Of a stretch of 64,000 nucleotides of DNA, positions 63,593-64,000 are shown one piece after another. Made by a program: the position numbers and the translations under genes. This DNA comes from Eurosta solidaginis. Lineage: Eukaryota > Arthropoda > Insecta > Diptera > Tephritidae. Positions within the stretch are counted from its first letter, which is position 1. The number at the start of each line of letters is the position of its first letter. Under the pieces are notes generated by a model that did not search any database, was not told the origin of the DNA, and was given only the letters and a program-made list of their open reading frames with translations. Where the stretch lies: positions 55,767,346-55,831,345 of the forward strand of contig NC_090324.1 in the NCBI RefSeq assembly GCF_040869045.1. Direction: 5' to 3'.

Positions 63593-64000
63593 TAGATAAT
63601 TTAGAGACTCACCTCGGTAATCGCCGATTTGAGGTGGAATGATTGGCTATCCGCTGACTCGATCACGCTTACGCCTTTTCCTCGTGGAGGCTTCTTACCA
63701 AACTGTGGATGACCTTTCTTCACACCAGATTCAAATGAGATTAGACAAATACGTGTACGTGTAGACCAAGAATTCCAACTGCAAATGCTTGGTAGTTACA
63801 GGTGCTTGGACTATGTATTGAACAGCTGATGTTGGTCAGATAATTTTCGGCAGTTCCGGCGTAGTAGTGCACACTAGGAGGAAGTTCTCAAACACGAGAA
63901 TGTGGTGCCCAAATTGATAACACCTTTCTTGGAATAGGTTATGGTTTATTCTTTATTTCCCTGAGGGGGATTTTAACAACTGCGGTTGAACGCAATACTG
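63593..64000 (-). repeat. BEL 5' LTR, incomplete at window end
   Basis: 408 bases matching 56865-57272 with one difference. The rest lies beyond the window, so target-site duplication cannot be tested. Confidence 0.92.

Larger units (their letters stand above)
56865..64000 (-). mobile_element. BEL/Pao retrotransposon with 3' ORF, right LTR cut by window
   Basis: Minus-strand order: 5' LTR (64000 and beyond to 63593), PBS, leader, gag (63078-62318), integrase-derived filler (62317-62268), pol (62267-58659), 3' ORF (58538-57951), non-coding stretch, 3' LTR (about 57660-56865). The 408 visible LTR bases differ at one position (57159 T / 63887 C), so insertion is recent. Gag C-terminus and protease are deleted, making the copy non-autonomous. 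Confidence 0.92.

Overview
This window is eukaryotic, from a higher dipteran fly. A tephritid-type fruit fly is my best guess, but no marker here fixes genus or species. Reasons: insect retroelement clades throughout (BEL/Pao, errantivirus, LOA/I-group, I, R1-like and jockey-group LINEs, Penelope, hAT), short GT-AG introns, AT-rich spacers, and broken gene pieces closest to Drosophila Ucp4A, hemomucin, WRNexo and Usp16-45. I see no intact, clearly functional host gene. It reads as a transposon graveyard (heterochromatin or a repeat-rich intergenic region) with a few young insertions.

Layout. 1-1.7 kb: 3' part of a LOA/I-group LINE. 1.7-5.0 kb: Helentron/DINE-like repeat blocks around a 130-bp satellite of eight units. 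5.0-6.9 kb: jockey-group LINE (-). 6.9-7.8 kb: LTR. 8.6-9.95 kb: Ucp4A exon and decayed hemomucin. 10.1-11.6 kb: BEL integrase (-), joined head to head with a BEL protease-like ORF plus 3' LTR (11.6-12.87 kb). 12.87-15.6 kb: LOA/I-group LINE with a 660-codon RT-RNase H ORF. 15.6-21.4 kb: BEL element, decayed. 22.5-24.1 kb: WRNexo pseudogene (-) with a Usp16-45 fragment in its intron. 24.6-24.8 kb: possible small two-exon gene. 25.2-27.2 kb: BEL 3' ORF plus LTR. 27.2-28.8 kb: another BEL (-). 29.2-30.5 kb: hAT relic, then a SINE-like insertion with target-site duplication. 31.36-39.31 kb: almost complete errantivirus (-) with near-identical LTRs and a TACA duplication. 40.2-41.2 kb: BEL 3' end (-). 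41.2-43.2 kb: I-type LINE (-). 43.3-44.5 kb: Penelope-like element ending in a hammerhead ribozyme. 44.5-48.5 kb: BEL (+). 48.5-52.1 kb: unassigned sequence with a duplication and a palindrome-rich array. 52.2-55.1 kb: R1-like LINE with four covarying 3' hairpins. 56.9-64 kb: BEL (-) with both LTRs, the right one cut by the window edge.

Most interesting: three BEL copies (57.95-58.54, 40.23-40.80, 25.17-26.39 kb) have an extra ORF in the place where env would sit. Each starts just after a splice-acceptor-like pyrimidine tract plus AG, and each encodes a zinc-knuckle (nucleocapsid-like) protein. In two copies this 3' region, right before the LTR, carries a protease-like domain with the catalytic D-S/T-G replaced by D-A-C. 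Meanwhile all three BEL copies whose gag-pol junction is visible have lost the normal protease active site; in one the gap is filled by a 50-bp piece of its own integrase. Many frameshifts lie in A/T or G runs, so part of the decay could be assembly error.
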